Assembly: GCA_022836615.1 (NCBI GenBank)
Contig: MU405392.1
Coordinates: forward strand, 1-64,000
Length of the DNA stretch: 64,000 nt
Direction of reading: 5' to 3'
From: Annulohypoxylon bovei var. microspora
Taxonomy: Eukaryota; Ascomycota; Sordariomycetes; Xylariales; Hypoxylaceae
Positions 1 to 12,050 of this stretch are shown here, in pieces (position 1 is the first letter of the stretch; each line of letters starts with the position of its first letter). The position numbers and the translations under genes were made by a program. The notes below the pieces were generated by a model. The model worked only from the letters and a program-made list of their open reading frames with translations. It made no database searches and was not told where the DNA came from.

Positions 1-85
1 AACAGGTCAGGTCAGGGACCTGATCTTCAACAGGTCAGGTCAGGGACCTGATCTTCAACAGGTCAGGTCAGGGACCTGACCTACG
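1..85. repeat. 28-bp tandem repeat, three copies
   Basis: Units start at 1, 29 and 57. The first two are identical and the third drifts after its core. Each unit contains the direct repeat CAGGT/CAGGG and the inverted pair CAGGTC/GACCTG, so it could form a small hairpin. The array runs off the left edge of the window, so the true copy number is unknown. Confidence 0.9.
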
Positions 86-387
86 AGGGGTTGCCGTTCG
101 TCTTTATATAAGAAATTAAAACCCCTGATCTGAGAAAGCAGAGCCTCGAAAAGGATGACTAAGCAAAGCCTAGGGGGAGAAACGTACGTAAGCAGGTATG
201 CATCCAATTAAACGTTGTAAAAAGGGGGAGACAAGCAGGAAAGGTGGGAGGCTAGGCAAAAGGGTGGGTCCATGAAAACGATGCACCCAATCAAAAGAAG
301 GCGCTTACGTAATCGATTCCTGACAACCGTACTGGGAGCAGTCAAGTGGATGAAAACCTGACCAATTGACCAACCGACGGCCGCGGG

Positions 388-450
388 CGGCCGGCGGAGG
401 GTTTTTGCGAGGCGCGCGCAGCGCGCCGAGCAAAAACACGAAGCCGGCCG
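388..450. other. Long GC-rich stem-loop
   Basis: Three nested perfect arms pair around a 3-nt loop: CGGCCGGC (388-395) with GCCGGCCG (443-450), GTTTTTGC (401-408) with GCAAAAAC (430-437), and GGCGCGC (411-417) with GCGCGCC (421-427). The inner arms are separated by facing GA/GA dinucleotides and the outer ones by an unpaired 5-nt bulge. No U-tract follows, and in a eukaryote this is not a terminator. It may be a structured part of a mobile element. Confidence 0.75.
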
Positions 451-501
451 TCCGGGCTGGTTGAAAAAAACGTTGAAAAGGGTGTAAATATGAGAAATCG
501 A

Positions 502-546
502 GGAATCGAACCTGGGGATCTCAGGGCTGTGGTTTCAGCTGACTAA
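502..546 (-). other. tRNA-like Pol III promoter relic (B box plus weak A box)
   Basis: On the minus strand, positions 512-502 read GGTTCGATTCC, the consensus tRNA B box/T-loop. About 23 nt upstream (546-535) lies TTAGTCAGCTGA, which loosely resembles an A box. A closed acceptor stem cannot be formed and the T-stem is imperfect, so this is not a functional tRNA gene. It could be a tRNA pseudogene or the head of a tRNA-derived SINE. A second B-box-like GGTTCGAACC, a palindrome, lies near 659-668. Confidence 0.35.
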
Positions 547-767
547 GGCCCCGAGAAAGGGACGGGGTTAAAAAACCCGCTTAATTGAACAATGCACCCA
601 ATCAAAAGCTGTAAGTGAGCTAGCGCGGGGCTAAAAAAGATTTAGCGCGGGGTGGGTGGTTCGAACCGTGGGAGCTTAGGAAAAGGAGCTTTCGTGTGGC
701 GTGCGGTGTGGCGCATTTTGTGGCTGAAATTCGGGGTTATTGTGTCCGCGGATGCGGGGACCTCACG

Positions 768-1276
768 TAATATACGTAAAATTTAAATAAAATAACATTT
801 TTAATTAATTATTTTAAAAATAATTTATAAAAAATTATAATTTTATTTAAATAAATAAATTAAAATTTTTTATTTAATTATTAAATTATAAATATTCCGT
901 TATTAATTTATAAAAATTTATTTTAATAAATTTAATTAATTCGTTTAAAAAAATAATTATAAATTAAAGTTTTTTATTAAATATAATTATTTTAAAAGTT
1001 TTATAAATGCGTTAAATATATTTATAATATAAATTTATAAATTACGTAACGATATAAATTTTATACGTAAATAATAAAAAAAATCTTTTATTTAATTAAT
1101 TAACGATTATTAAAATTAAGTTAAATTTTTCGTAATTAAAAGGTATAAATTTAAAATTTATTAAAATATATTATTATATTTATTTATTAATAAAAAATAA
1201 TTAAAATAAATTTATTAATTTAATTTTAAAGTTTTAATTTTTCCGGCATTATTTATAATAAACGTAATAATAATAT
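768..1276 (+). repeat. Dispersed repeat Y, copy 1
   Basis: This stretch aligns almost base for base with 43384-43893 in the same orientation, with differences mostly C/T or G/A. Both copies run from ACGTAAAATTTAAAT to CGGCATTATTTATAAT. No protein is recognisable. The copy is cut on its right by the direct repeat that begins the putative Copia element. Confidence 0.8.
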
Positions 1277-1436
1277 TATATAATTTATAAATATTAAATT
1301 TTATACATTATAAAAGGTATAATATATTAAAAAAAATAAAATATAATTTCATTTTTTAAGTAATTTATTTAAGCTTATGTTTAATTAATTAATTATGTGA
1401 TATAATTAATTATTAAAAAGTTAAAATTTCGTAATA
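1277..1436 (-). repeat. Putative LTR of the Copia element (left)
   Basis: Direct repeat partner of 9280-9438, preceded by AATAT. It contains the element's TATAAAAGG sequence near 1309-1317 (plus strand). By the direction of the RT this would be the 3' LTR. Confidence 0.55.
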
Positions 1437-1631
1437 TATCTTTTAATTAAAGGTGGTTAATTTTAAGGTAATTATTTTATATTTTTTTATGTTTTTAAAA
1501 TGCTTTTTAAGTGATATAAATAAAATAAATTAATGAATATAAAGGTTTATATAATATTAATGTTAAGTAATTATTTAACTTAAATAATGGATTAATAAAA
1601 TTTAAATAAACTTATTTTCACATTTTATTAT

Positions 1632-2355
1632 GAGCAACACTAAATCTGCAGTGCCCATTGGCTAAATCTGCAGTACACAGCCACTGTGGCGAAGGTCCGG
1701 GCTCAATCGGTACACGCATCGCCATACAAATCCACATACAAACGTAAGTACTCATTTCTCACCCCTGCCAGCCCTCCCCATCAGACATACTATCTAATTG
1801 ATTCAATTACGCCCACTTCAACACAACTTCAATTAGCAAAAGAAAGTAATCTTTTAAATCTCCTTTCAAAGGGCTATCTTATTCTAGATTTGCATGTTTT
1901 AAATCCCTCTTTTACTCTGGTAAATTTAATTGAAAGCTGATCACTTGTCCATGCAACCACGCTTCAGCCATACCTGGGCCACACCCGGCCACACTTAGCT
2001 GAGCCGCGGTCGCATCTATAAAACAGTCCAGTTTCGAAGCTTTCGAACATAGCGTATACGAGTCTTGGAAACTTGCAACCTTGTTCATTAGAAGGGCCTT
2101 TGGATACTATTGTATAATACCAGCTTTATATGAGTTGAAATGGTATATTAAGTACGATGCGGCAGCTTGAAGTTGTGGTTCAAATGGGATGAAATTGGTG
2201 TTCTTGGCCGTGGCGCTAGTCGCAAGTGGCTAAAAGAGATACCTTTGTTTGTATGGGCGATTGTATGGCGAAACTTGTACCGATTGAGCTCGGACCTTCG
2301 CTGTGGCAGTGTACTGCAGATTTAGCCAATCAATACTGCAGATTTAATGTTGCTC
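1632..2355. mobile_element. hAT-like MITE with 8-bp target duplication (unmutated)
   Basis: The ends are GAGCAACA...TGTTGCTC, with an inverted repeat of roughly 80-120 bp. An identical 8-bp direct repeat, TTTATTAT, flanks it at 1624-1631 and 2356-2363. Eight-bp duplications are typical of hAT transposons. Each arm carries TAAATCTGCAGT twice, a subterminal repeat pattern also typical of hAT. The 724-bp body has normal base composition inside fully mutated DNA, so it arrived after RIP or escaped it. A stop-free stretch at 1686-1940 starts at GTG and has no recognisable domain. I do not call it a gene. Confidence 0.85.
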
Positions 2356-2363
2356 TTTATTAT

Positions 2364-4590
2364 TTAAGTTAAATAAATTTATATAAAAATTATTAATATA
2401 ATTGTAAATAATTTCATAATTACCTTGGTAATAATCTTTAATTTAAGCATTTTCCCATGAATATATAAAAATTATTTTTCATTTATAATTAAATATTTTT
2501 TCTTTTCCTTTTATAATATTAATTTCTTAATTACTTAATAAATTTTATTTTTATTTTTTATTAATTTACTTTTATTTCGTTTATATTTTTTTATACTTTA
2601 TTTTAATTTTAATTTTAAGATTATAAATTAATTTTAAGATTATAAATTAATTTAAATATTATTAATTAATATACTTAATATTTTTAAAATTAAATAAATT
2701 TAAATAAAAGAAAATTATAACCGATAATACCGCTTAAGTTTATAAAGTAAAATACGTTTATTATAATATTTTTTTAATTTTTTTTATTTATTTATTTTAT
2801 AAAAAATAAAATATTAATTTTAACCGTGATTTTATTAATGAATAACTTGTTAATATAAACATAAATTATAATTTTCTTAATAATAAAAATAATTTAAATA
2901 AACTTAAGTTTAATTAAATTAACAATTTAAATAAGGATTTTATCATGTTTAAACATTATATTAATAATGTTAATTTAAGTAATAACTATAATAATTTTTT
3001 TAATTCTTTTCATTATATATATCCCGTTATTATTAAACGTTATAATAAGCCTTATTTAAATTATATTTTAAGCATTTTAATTAATTATTTAATTAAGAAA
3101 TATTTTAATATTAAAGGTTATAAATCTTATTATTAATAATATATATTAAGGTATTTTTATTTCATTTTATAAATAATTCCTTTTATTTTCTTACTTTTAA
3201 TCTTTTATTAATAATTATTTTAAACTTAAAAAGGTAATATATTAAGTAAAGGCCTTTGTTAAAATATATATTATTAATAATTATAAAGTAAAATTTAATT
3301 CGCTTTTTATTTTCATTTATTTTTAATTTATTTTTCGTTTTAAAGGATTAATAATTATATTAAAATAATAAAAATTATATTTTATAATCTTAGTAATAAT
3401 ATAAAGGAAAATTATAATGAAATTAAAGTTAATATTAAAAAATCTTAATTTATAATTAATAAAATCAATAAAATAATTAAAGAAATAACTTGGATTATAT
3501 TAATTAATTTAATTAATTTAATTAATTTTATTAATAAATAATTACATTAATCGCTTAATTTCTTTGATCTTTAAAATTAACTAAACCTTAATATTAATTT
3601 AATTATAATTTTTAAGTTTAATTATATTAATCCTTTAATACCCCTAATAATTTTTATATTTAATTATAAATATCTTATAAATTTAATAAAGCTTAAAAAT
3701 ATTCAAATAATTAACGAAGTAAATTCTTCATGAACCCGTCCGCCGGCATTTCGTTTATTAATAAATATAATACTTTAAAATTATTTTTCTTATATTCTTA
3801 ACGTAATTATATGTTTTAAATATCCACATGCTTTAACTTTATATTAATTTTTTTTTATTTTTAATAATAAGCTTAATCATTTATTTATTATTATTAAAAA
3901 TCTTTTAAATAAGTTTAAGATTTATTTATATAACTTTAAAAAAACGTTATAATATTATTATTTCTTTTATTATATTTAATATAACGATTAACTTAACTTT
4001 TATTATAAAAATTAATATAATTTTTTAACACATGATTTTTTAAATCATAAATCTTTTATAAAGCAATATAATATACTTATAAAATAATCACTTAATTTCT
4101 TCGTTATTAATAAATAAAATGTTGCTTAAGATTTATAAAACTTATATATTAATATGCTTACTTTTATACTTAATATAAAATGTTTTTATTATATATAAAT
4201 ATTTAATCACTTAATTTATTATAATTAAATGCACGGGCCCAAGGTTTAAAAAGTAATATAATAATTAAAAAATAATAAAAGTTATGTTTAAACATATTAT
4301 TACAATTATATATAATATTAATTTTATACGCTTTTAATACATTTTAATTTAATTTTTTAAAGCGTTGTTTATGTACTTTAAAAGCGCGATACTTAATAAA
4401 GGAATTATTAATATTTACGAATTATTATTCATCTTAAATTTTAAAACGATTTTATTAATATATCCGTTATATACCAAAGAAATCATTTATTATTCATAAT
4501 TTTTAATCACTTTTATTTTTAAATATTAATTTATAAATCTTTATTCCTTAACTTTATATGTTATTTTAAAAGTATCGATCATTTATTAAA
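2364..4590. other. RIP-degraded interior, nothing resolvable
   Basis: A/T-only sequence between the MITE and the Copia RT. RNase H and the 3' untranslated part of the Copia element would be expected here. A tandem duplication of about 22 bp (AAGATTATAAATTAATTTT type) is visible near 2616-2655. The open frame at 2945-3136 encodes only low-complexity Asn/Tyr/Ile sequence and looks fortuitous. Confidence 0.5.
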
Positions 4591-4591
4591 T

Positions 4592-4840
4592 TTAAGAAAT
4601 GTGTTTTTTAAAGTTTATAATTAATATATTATTTACGTATACAAATATAAATATTTTTCGATCGGTTAAGTAAAATAAGTATGGCTTTTTCGGGAAGCTT
4701 TTAAGTTTCGTTTTTTCTAATATATTCGTTAATTTTTTATACCATAATAATAATAATTCGCGCAGCTTATATAAAGCTTGTAAAAACTTAATATACATGT
4801 TATTTTCTTTAAAACCGTTAAAAAGTTCGTATGTTATAAA
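4592..4840 (-). pseudogene. Ty1/Copia reverse transcriptase remnant
   Basis: Read on the minus strand, the translation passes through GFKENNMYIKFLQALYKLRE, then LWYKKL about 6 residues later, and later IFVYVNNILII. These match in order the Copia-type RVT_2 landmarks: G-F, the K-x-L-x-x-ALYGL-[RK] block, x-x-WY, and the catalytic YVDDIL box. RIP explains the differences: ALYGL became ALYKL and the catalytic Asp-Asp became Asn-Asn. The enzyme is therefore dead, though this 68-codon stretch happens to lack stops. In a live element it would copy the element RNA into cDNA in virus-like particles. Confidence 0.85.
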
Positions 4841-7800
4841 GCTTTTCTTAAATAATAAAGCGTTTATAAATATATTTTTTATATTAAATTATAATATATT
4901 TAAATTAAAAAATGTGGTTAATGTTATTATAATTTTAAATAATTTTATTATAAACGTTATAACATACATATTTTAAAATATTAAATGTTATAAATCTCCT
5001 TTTATTATTAACTTAAATTTATAAATTTTTAAATAATTATTTTTATTAAATTTATAAGCGAAAACCCATTTTAAAGAAAATAATGTATTTTTTGCTTAAA
5101 CATATTTAATTATTCTTTATACTTATTTCTTAATCATTGTTTTAATTTCTAATTTTACATTTTCTTTAAAATAATCCTTTATAAAGTAATATTTAAAATC
5201 TTTCCAAGTTTTAAAAGGTAATTCCATAAAATTATCTTAATAAATATTAGTTTTATTAAAAGTTGTTTCTTTACAAACGGCTTTATTTTATTACATTATT
5301 ATTACAAATATAATATATAATGTTTTATATGTTTAATTTCTTTTATAAATTATTTTTTATTAATTAAACAAAAAGGTTATTAAGAAAAAAAACCATTTTT
5401 TATTCATTAAAATCATAATTTTATTATCCTTATTTTTATAAAATAAGATAATAAAAGTTACATTAAATAAATTTTTATTATTTAATCTTTTATTATTTAT
5501 TTATTTAAATTATTCCTTTAAATTTTAACCTTTAATTCGGCAGCTTTATTGTAAAGATTATCTTTTTACAATAATTAAGCAAAGAATTATTATCTTTATA
5601 ATTAATTTGCTTAAACTTATTTATATTATTCTTTTAAAACTTCTTAACGATCCCTTGGAGCAGTTTTTTCTTTTACGTTATAATGTTTTTCCTATTTATA
5701 ACTTTAATCAATTATTACTAATAAGATTATTTAACCTAACCATAATTATGGTTAAGTTATTTATAATTTACTTTAATATACTTAAAGCTTTATTTTTTTT
5801 TTAAAAAATCCGTTTAAAAATAAAATTTTATTTATTAATATTTTTTCTTTTTTAAATATATTACTTTTTTAAGTATTTTATTTTATTTTAAAAGTTGTTT
5901 AAAAAGTTATAAGTCCTTATTAAAAATCTCTTATTATATCATTAATTATAAATTTTAATATATTAATATTTTACTTTTTAATATAATTTATTTTTATTTT
6001 TAAATTATAATTCCTTAATTAACCTTCCACTTCATTTTTAATAAAAGGTTTATCCTTAATTTCTTTTTTAATAATCAAGGTGATTTTAAAATTTACTTAA
6101 ACTTTTTTATTTTATATATTAAGAATATTAATAATTGTATTTTTTTTATTTTCTTTTTTTAAGAAAATCTTATTTACTTTATAAATATTAATCTTTACCT
6201 TTGAAAGCTTATCTTTAAGTGAATAAAAAGTTTATTTATTAAAATTTATATCTTAAATAATAATTACCTTTTTTTTAAATAAAATCTATATTTAATATAA
6301 ATTAAAAGCTTTATATTTAATTAAATATTTAATATAAACTTTTAAATTTATTTTAAAAACTTTTTTATTTTTTTTTACCCTTATTTTTTCTTTAAACGTA
6401 TACACTTTACATCTATATGTATATACCTTACTTTAATCTGGTTTTAAGTTACTTATAAAAACCTTTATAATTTAAGGAATATAAAACTTAAAATATTATT
6501 TAAATTAATTATATAATATTTTATTTAGTATATACATATAATAAATGTAATTAAAGTTTATATTAATTAAGTATATGGTTATTTAAATAATTTTTAATTA
6601 TAATTAAATTAATAAATTTACTTTTAATTACATACTTAAAGCCTTTAAAATAATTACTTTTCTTACTTTTTTTATCTCACTTATTAATTCCTTTATTTTT
6701 AACGGTAAAAGCTTTATTTTAATATTTCCTTCTTAAACCTAATATTAATATTTAATACTCCCATTAATTATTATAAAACTTATATTATTATTATATTAAA
6801 ATTTAATTATTATTAAATGATATACTTATTATATTATTTATTTAAACATTTACATGATCTTTAAGATTTATATATTGGATTTATCTTTAAGTGGATATCT
6901 TTAAAATACTTTATTATATTTATTTTTAATAATTAATAAATATATTAAATCATTATATCCTTTTTTATAAAAGAATAAATCTTATAATATTTACCAAAAT
7001 GGTTAAAGAATTTAATTCTTAAATTAACATTATAATATAATTTAATATAAATTAACTATTAAATAAACTTTATATTAAATATATATTATTCCATTAATTT
7101 AAACATTTTATATATAATATATTAATATTTTAAAAGTTATTAATTTAAAGTATTTTAATTTTAAGTGTTATATTATTTTATTATTTTATTTTAATATTGC
7201 TAGGTCTTTTAAAGGTTATTTTAATTGGATTACTCCAAGTATTAAATAAAAATATAAACCTATTATATTTTATAATATTATATTAAAGATAATTAAAAAT
7301 AACATATATAAAACTTATAAATAAATAAAAAAAAACTTATATTTTAAAAAAATTAAATTATATTCGTAAATTAATTTTTTTATTATTATATTTTTAATTA
7401 TATCTTATCCAAAGTATAATAAACAATTTAAGTTATAATATTAAATCTTAACTTTAAATAAATAATATTTTAAAATAATATTAATATGGAATCCTTTTAT
7501 TATAATTATTTTAAATAATATAAAATTATTAATATTTAAGCCATTAACTTTAATTAAAATTTTAAGGATTAATTATTTCCTTTTTTTAATGATTAAAAAT
7601 AATGTTATTTTTATTTAAATTATATTTTCTTTCTTTGTAAGCTTGAAAGTTCTTAAAATTAAGAATTTCTTATAATTTATTAAATTAATTAATCCATATA
7701 TATTAAATATTATATTTTTTAATAATAAATATCTCTTAAATTTTATTATTATATAAATCTTTAAAATAAAATTTATTTATTTTAAATTAAATTTAAAGTT

Positions 7801-9279
7801 ACTTTTAAATAAAGATTTAATTAAAATAAATTTAAAAGTTATTATAACGGTATATTTTAACCATATTAATTTAAAAGCTCCACTTTTAATATTATTGGAA
7901 ACTTTTTTTTAATTACGTTTATTTAATAAATAAGCTTGTTAAAAGGTTACTTTTTAATTAAAATATTCGATGTTATTTTTAATTTATTTCTAATATACGT
8001 TATTATAACGCTTTTTAATAACTTTATAACATTCTTTATTTAAGAATTTAATTTTTTTAATTATTTTTCTTATAATTATGTATTAAAGAATTTTGCATTT
8101 TATAAGTTTTTATAAGTAAATTTTTTTATTAATGTTTAAATAAAGGTAGTTATGTTATATATTAATAAAAGCTTTTAAACAATTTTAAAAATTATTATAA
8201 TTATTTCTTATAATCGCAGTAAATTATTTATTAATGCTTAACGTTAATTAATTTAAATTATAAATAATTTATTTAAAAAATGTTATTTAATATTATTTTA
8301 ACATTAACATAGGTTTTCTTAATTAATTGTTTAAAATTATTTATTAAAACATGTTATTCGTTTATTATAAAGTTATTTAAATTTTTATTATATATAAGAA
8401 ATCTTTAATTTTAATTATTTTTTTAATTTTAAAGATGTTATAAAATTTATTAAAATTATATATATAATTAAAAATGTAAATTTATTTATTTACCTTGGTG
8501 CTTTTTACCTTTATTAATTTTAAAACATTATGATATTTTTTACATGTTAAAATGATTAAGGTTAAAATAATTAGTTAAAGGTTTTATTAAATGGCTTAAA
8601 CTTTTATTTGTACGATTGATTTTTTTTCCTTTTAATATTTAATAAAGATTAATTCCATAATCATCTTTAATATTATTACTTAAATTTAATTTAAAACTTA
8701 ATTTATAACATTTTAATATATAATATATATTAATAATTTTTTTATATATTATGATAAAAATTTATTATAAAACTTTATAATTTTTTTATTAATAATTGTT
8801 AAGGGTTTAATTAATAGTTATTTAAGTAAAATTAATAATAAATTTATAATATTATTATATATTTTATCGTTAAAAGCTTTAATTAATATTATTTAAAGTT
8901 TATATATTTTTTTTTTTTTTTCGATTTTGCTTTTCTTAATAACTTTAATTATTAAAAATAAAAATAAACTTAAGGGTTTAAAATTAAATACTTTTAAATT
9001 AATGAATTTTTAAATACTTCTTTTTATTATAATTTATTATAATAATAACCACCAATACAAAAAATCTTTTTATTTATTTAACTTAACTTACATTAAAAAT
9101 TAAAAATTAATAATTAATTAATCCATAATTAATTATTATTTTTTAAAAAATAATAAATTATAAAATATTATATATTTTTAAAAAAATACTTTTAAAAAAA
9201 TTAAAAAAAAATTAAAATATATTTATATATAAAAATCCTTAAAATACCAACGTTAAACACATACCAAGCTTATAATTAT
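4841..9279. other. RIP-degraded upstream part of the Copia element
   Basis: By position this should hold gag, protease and integrase of the Copia polyprotein (minus strand). Stops occur in every frame and I could not recognise the integrase HHCC or D,D,E residues by eye. The plus strand retains C but is poor in G, a sign that mutation fell mainly on one strand. The 65-codon frame at 5607-5804 has no recognisable content. Confidence 0.4.
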
Positions 9280-9438
9280 CATATAATTTATAAATATTAA
9301 ATCTTATATATTATAAAAAATATAATATATTAAAAAAAATAAAATATAACTTTATTTTTTAAGTAATTTATTTAAGCTTACACTTAATTAATTAATTATA
9401 TAACGTGATTAACCATTAAAAAACTGAAATCTTGTGAT
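9280..9438 (-). repeat. Putative LTR of the Copia element (right)
   Basis: Direct repeat partner of 1277-1436, followed by AATAT. It keeps slightly more C and G (for example TAACGTGATTAACC) and so gives a better view of the pre-RIP sequence. By the RT direction this would be the 5' LTR. Confidence 0.55.
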
Positions 9439-9519
9439 AATATGGTACCTTTTTAAAGACTTTTTTAATATACCGATTAAAATAAAAAACTTTTATAATT
9501 TACATTTTAAAACCACCGG

Positions 9520-9800
9520 TTTTCCGGTTAAACTTTGGTAATAAATTAAAGTTATTATAAAAAATAAAATATTAAAAGTAATAAATAAAAATAATTTATT
9601 TACCGTAAAAATTGTTTTTTTAAAAAAATAAACCGTAAACGCATTAATAAATAATTTATTTTTCTTATAAATTAAATTTTTTTTTAAAGGGGAAAGTTAT
9701 GTAATAACATTTAATTACCGTTATTTTTAAAATATATTAACGAAGCGATTAATTAATATTTTAATTATAAAATTAATATATAAAAACCTTTTAAAAAAAA
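9520..9800 (+). repeat. Dispersed repeat S, copy 1
   Basis: The stretch matches the reverse complement of about 32690-32965, including the blocks AATAAAATATTAAAAGTAAT, TTTACCGTAAAAA and ATATTAACGAAGCG. No protein is recognised. It ends against a short CCACTTCGTGG palindrome near 9801-9811, then Gypsy sequence begins. Confidence 0.7.
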
Positions 9801-9917
9801 CCACTTCGTGGTTTTTTTTTCTTAACTTTTTATTTTAAATATTTTCATTAATAAAATATATAATCCGTTATCGCTTAAACTTTATTTTAATTTAAAACCT
9901 ACTCGCCGTAATAATGG

Positions 9918-11810
9918 ATAATTTTAAAAAATAATAATTAAAAATAAATAAAAAATTTAATAACTTTTTTTATTAAATTTATTAAACGTGAATTTAACCG
10001 TAAATATTATAATTTTTATAAAGTTTCCGTATATTTTATTTTATAATTAATTAATAAAAAAATTATAAAGTAATTATAATAATATTTTTTTAAATGGTTT
10101 ATAACGTGGAAATTATAAACATTTTAAATTATAATTATTTTAAAAAACTTTTAATTTAATATCCACGTTTATTTTTTAAATAATATAATTTTTTTATCGT
10201 TTAAATTACATTTAATAATTAAAACCTTATAATTTTTAAAAATTAATAAAAAATAACGATTATTTTTATTAATAATTTTATAAATAATTTTAAAGTTTAT
10301 ATTTTTAATAATTTTTTAATTTTATAAAGTTTATAAATTTTTATTATAAAGTTTTTTTTTTAATAAATATAATTATAAAGTTTTATTTCGATGTTATTTT
10401 TTTTTAATATTTTAATAATATTTATTAAAAACATTTAAATATTTATTACCGTTATTTTTATTAAAAATAATTATTTTCGTTTAAATAAACGTTATATACG
10501 GTTTATTATTTTATTATTTTTTAATTTATTAAGATATTTTAATTTTATTTTAATAAAATATTAAATTATTTTATTTTTTTATTAATTTAATATTTTATAA
10601 TAAAATTAAATTTTAATAATATTTATTTTTAATATATTTAACGTTTATTTAATTTATAAATAATTATAAAATATTTTAAGTTTTTATAATTTATAAAAAT
10701 TATAAAAGATTTAACCACTTTTTATAATTTTTTTATTATATATTTCGTTCGGAAAATATTATTACGTTTAAACTTTTTAAATTAATTATATATGATTAAA
10801 AAATTAATAAATAATTAATAAAAAATTAATAAATTTTTTTAAATTTAATTAATATTAATAAAACGTTTTTCATTAATTAAATTTATTTATATTTTTAATT
10901 AAATACATTTTTTTAAAAATTTATTTTTTAATTACCCGCGCACGTTATAACTTTTTTAAACCACTTTTTTAATTAATTATTTTTCGAACCACGTGTTAAA
11001 TTATTTTTAAACCATTTTTCGCACGTAAAAACCACTTTTTTAAAAGTTAATTAATTATTTATTTTAAAAGCTTTTATTTAATTATATAAAAACGAATTAA
11101 TTTAAATTAAAAATAAAAGCTTCGAAATTATATAAACTTTTAAAACCACGTAAAATTAATAATTAAAATTAAAGTTAAAAATAAAATTAAAATTAAAATT
11201 AAAAGTAAAATTAAAATTAAAGTTAAAATCCAAGGGTTTAAAAAACGATAAAAACTTTTTATATAAAAATATTATTTTTTTATTAAAAAATTAAAAAATT
11301 ATTTAATTTATTATTTAATTAATAAATAAATTATTTTTTTATTTAATTAATTATTAAATTAATTAACTTTTAAATTAAAGTTTTAATTAATTAATTAATT
11401 AATTAATTAAGTATTTAATTAATTAATCATTTAATTAAATATTTAATTAATTATTTATTTAATTAAGTATTTAATTAATTAATTAAATAAATGGTAATAT
11501 TTTTTAAACGAATTTTTTTTTTTTCATTTTATTACTTTTTTTTTTTCATTTTATTACTTTTTTTCTTACTTTTTTTTTACCCCGTTTTTTACCTTATTTT
11601 CCACCCCTTTTTTAAACCTTTTTTTAATTAATAATTTTTTACGAAAAAAAAATTTTAAAATTTTTTTTTTTCTTAATTTTTATAATTTTAAAAAAATAAA
11701 AACGTTTTAAAATTTACGTAAATTACGTTTTCCCGGACATTATAAAAGGCCGTATTAAAAAAAAAAAAAATTTAAAAATTTTATAATTATATTCGGTTAA
11801 TAATAACTTT
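9918..11810 (-). mobile_element. Gypsy fragment (third copy), split by an X element
   Basis: 9918-10744 aligns with 34940-35740 of Gypsy copy 1 and the matching part of copy 2, and 11777-11810 continues the same alignment (compare 52610-52655). The intervening 1.03 kb is X copy A. Homology ends at both outer sides, so this is a broken piece from the 3' half of pol (RNase H to integrase by position), without LTRs. Its ORF is destroyed. Confidence 0.75.
10745..11776 (-). mobile_element. Family X element, copy A
   Basis: In element orientation it starts at the right with AAATTTTTAAA and a T-run, has the conserved TATAATGTCCGGGAAAACG block at about 11725-11745, and ends at 10745 with a mutated CCGGACGG end. 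Comparison with the uninterrupted Gypsy sequence near 52610-52640 shows an insertion with no long target duplication. Long (ATTA)n runs at 11380-11490 correspond to GACT arrays in the unmutated copy G. The A/T series at 11150-11230 corresponds to its telomere-like block. Confidence 0.75.
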
Positions 11811-11867
11811 ACGTGAAATCCCCGCATTTATCGATATAATAATTTTAAATTTTAATTAAAAAATTTT

Positions 11868-12050
11868 TAACCTTTTTTTTTTCCCCTCGAATATGGCTTT
11901 TTATAATGTATAAAAAAATATAACCCTTTGTAAACTTTGGGATATTTTGGCCTTTTTAAAGTTACGGGGATTTTTAAAAAAAAAAAAAAGTTAAAAAAAT
12001 TTTTCTTTGCAAAAAGTTATTCAATTGGAAGTCTTGGGGTATATGGTGAT
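11868..12050 (+). mobile_element. Family X, diverged left-end remnant
   Basis: The stretch keeps, in order, the landmarks of the X left module: T-run, GGC then TTTTATAATGT, GGCCTTTTTAAAGTTACGGGG, a purine run, and AATTTTTCTTTGCAAAAAGTTATT. It is more diverged than other copies and lacks the rest of the element. It is an older or truncated insertion. Confidence 0.6.

Larger units (their letters stand above)
1..775. other. GC-balanced non-coding island
   Basis: The first ~775 bases have ordinary base composition and few RIP-type changes, then give way abruptly to A/T-only sequence near 770. No frame of useful length with gene-like content is visible. The island holds a 28-bp tandem repeat, three versions of a TGCACCCAATC-type motif (about 197-214, 280-297, 592-608), a long GC-rich hairpin and a tRNA-like B box. 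It may be the unmutated remainder of a repeat, or the margin of an adjacent GC-rich block cut by the window edge. Confidence 0.7.
1277..9438 (-). mobile_element. RIP-dead LTR retrotransposon, Ty1/Copia type
   Basis: Near-identical direct repeats of about 160 bp lie at 1277-1436 and 9280-9438, differing mostly by C/T and G/A. The sequence AATAT sits just outside each (1272-1276 and 9439-9443), which fits a 5-bp target duplication. Between them a Copia reverse transcriptase is readable on the minus strand at 4592-4840. Gag, protease and integrase should lie at higher coordinates but are too mutated for me to place. Removing the MITE at 1632-2355 leaves about 7.4 kb, which is long for Copia, so another unseen insertion is possible. 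Cautions: the repeats lack a clear TG...CA, and a TATAAAAGG box reads on the plus strand, opposite to the RT. The LTR assignment is therefore less certain than the RT. Confidence 0.55.

Noticed and set aside
1686..1940. 84-codon open frame inside the hAT-like MITE
   Set aside because: It begins with GTG, not ATG, lies partly in the inverted repeat, and has no recognisable domain. The element is too short to encode a transposase.
9801..9811. CCACTTCGTGG hairpin followed by a T-run as a bacterial-type terminator
   Set aside because: The surroundings are eukaryotic RIP-mutated transposon DNA; T-runs are everywhere and no gene ends here.
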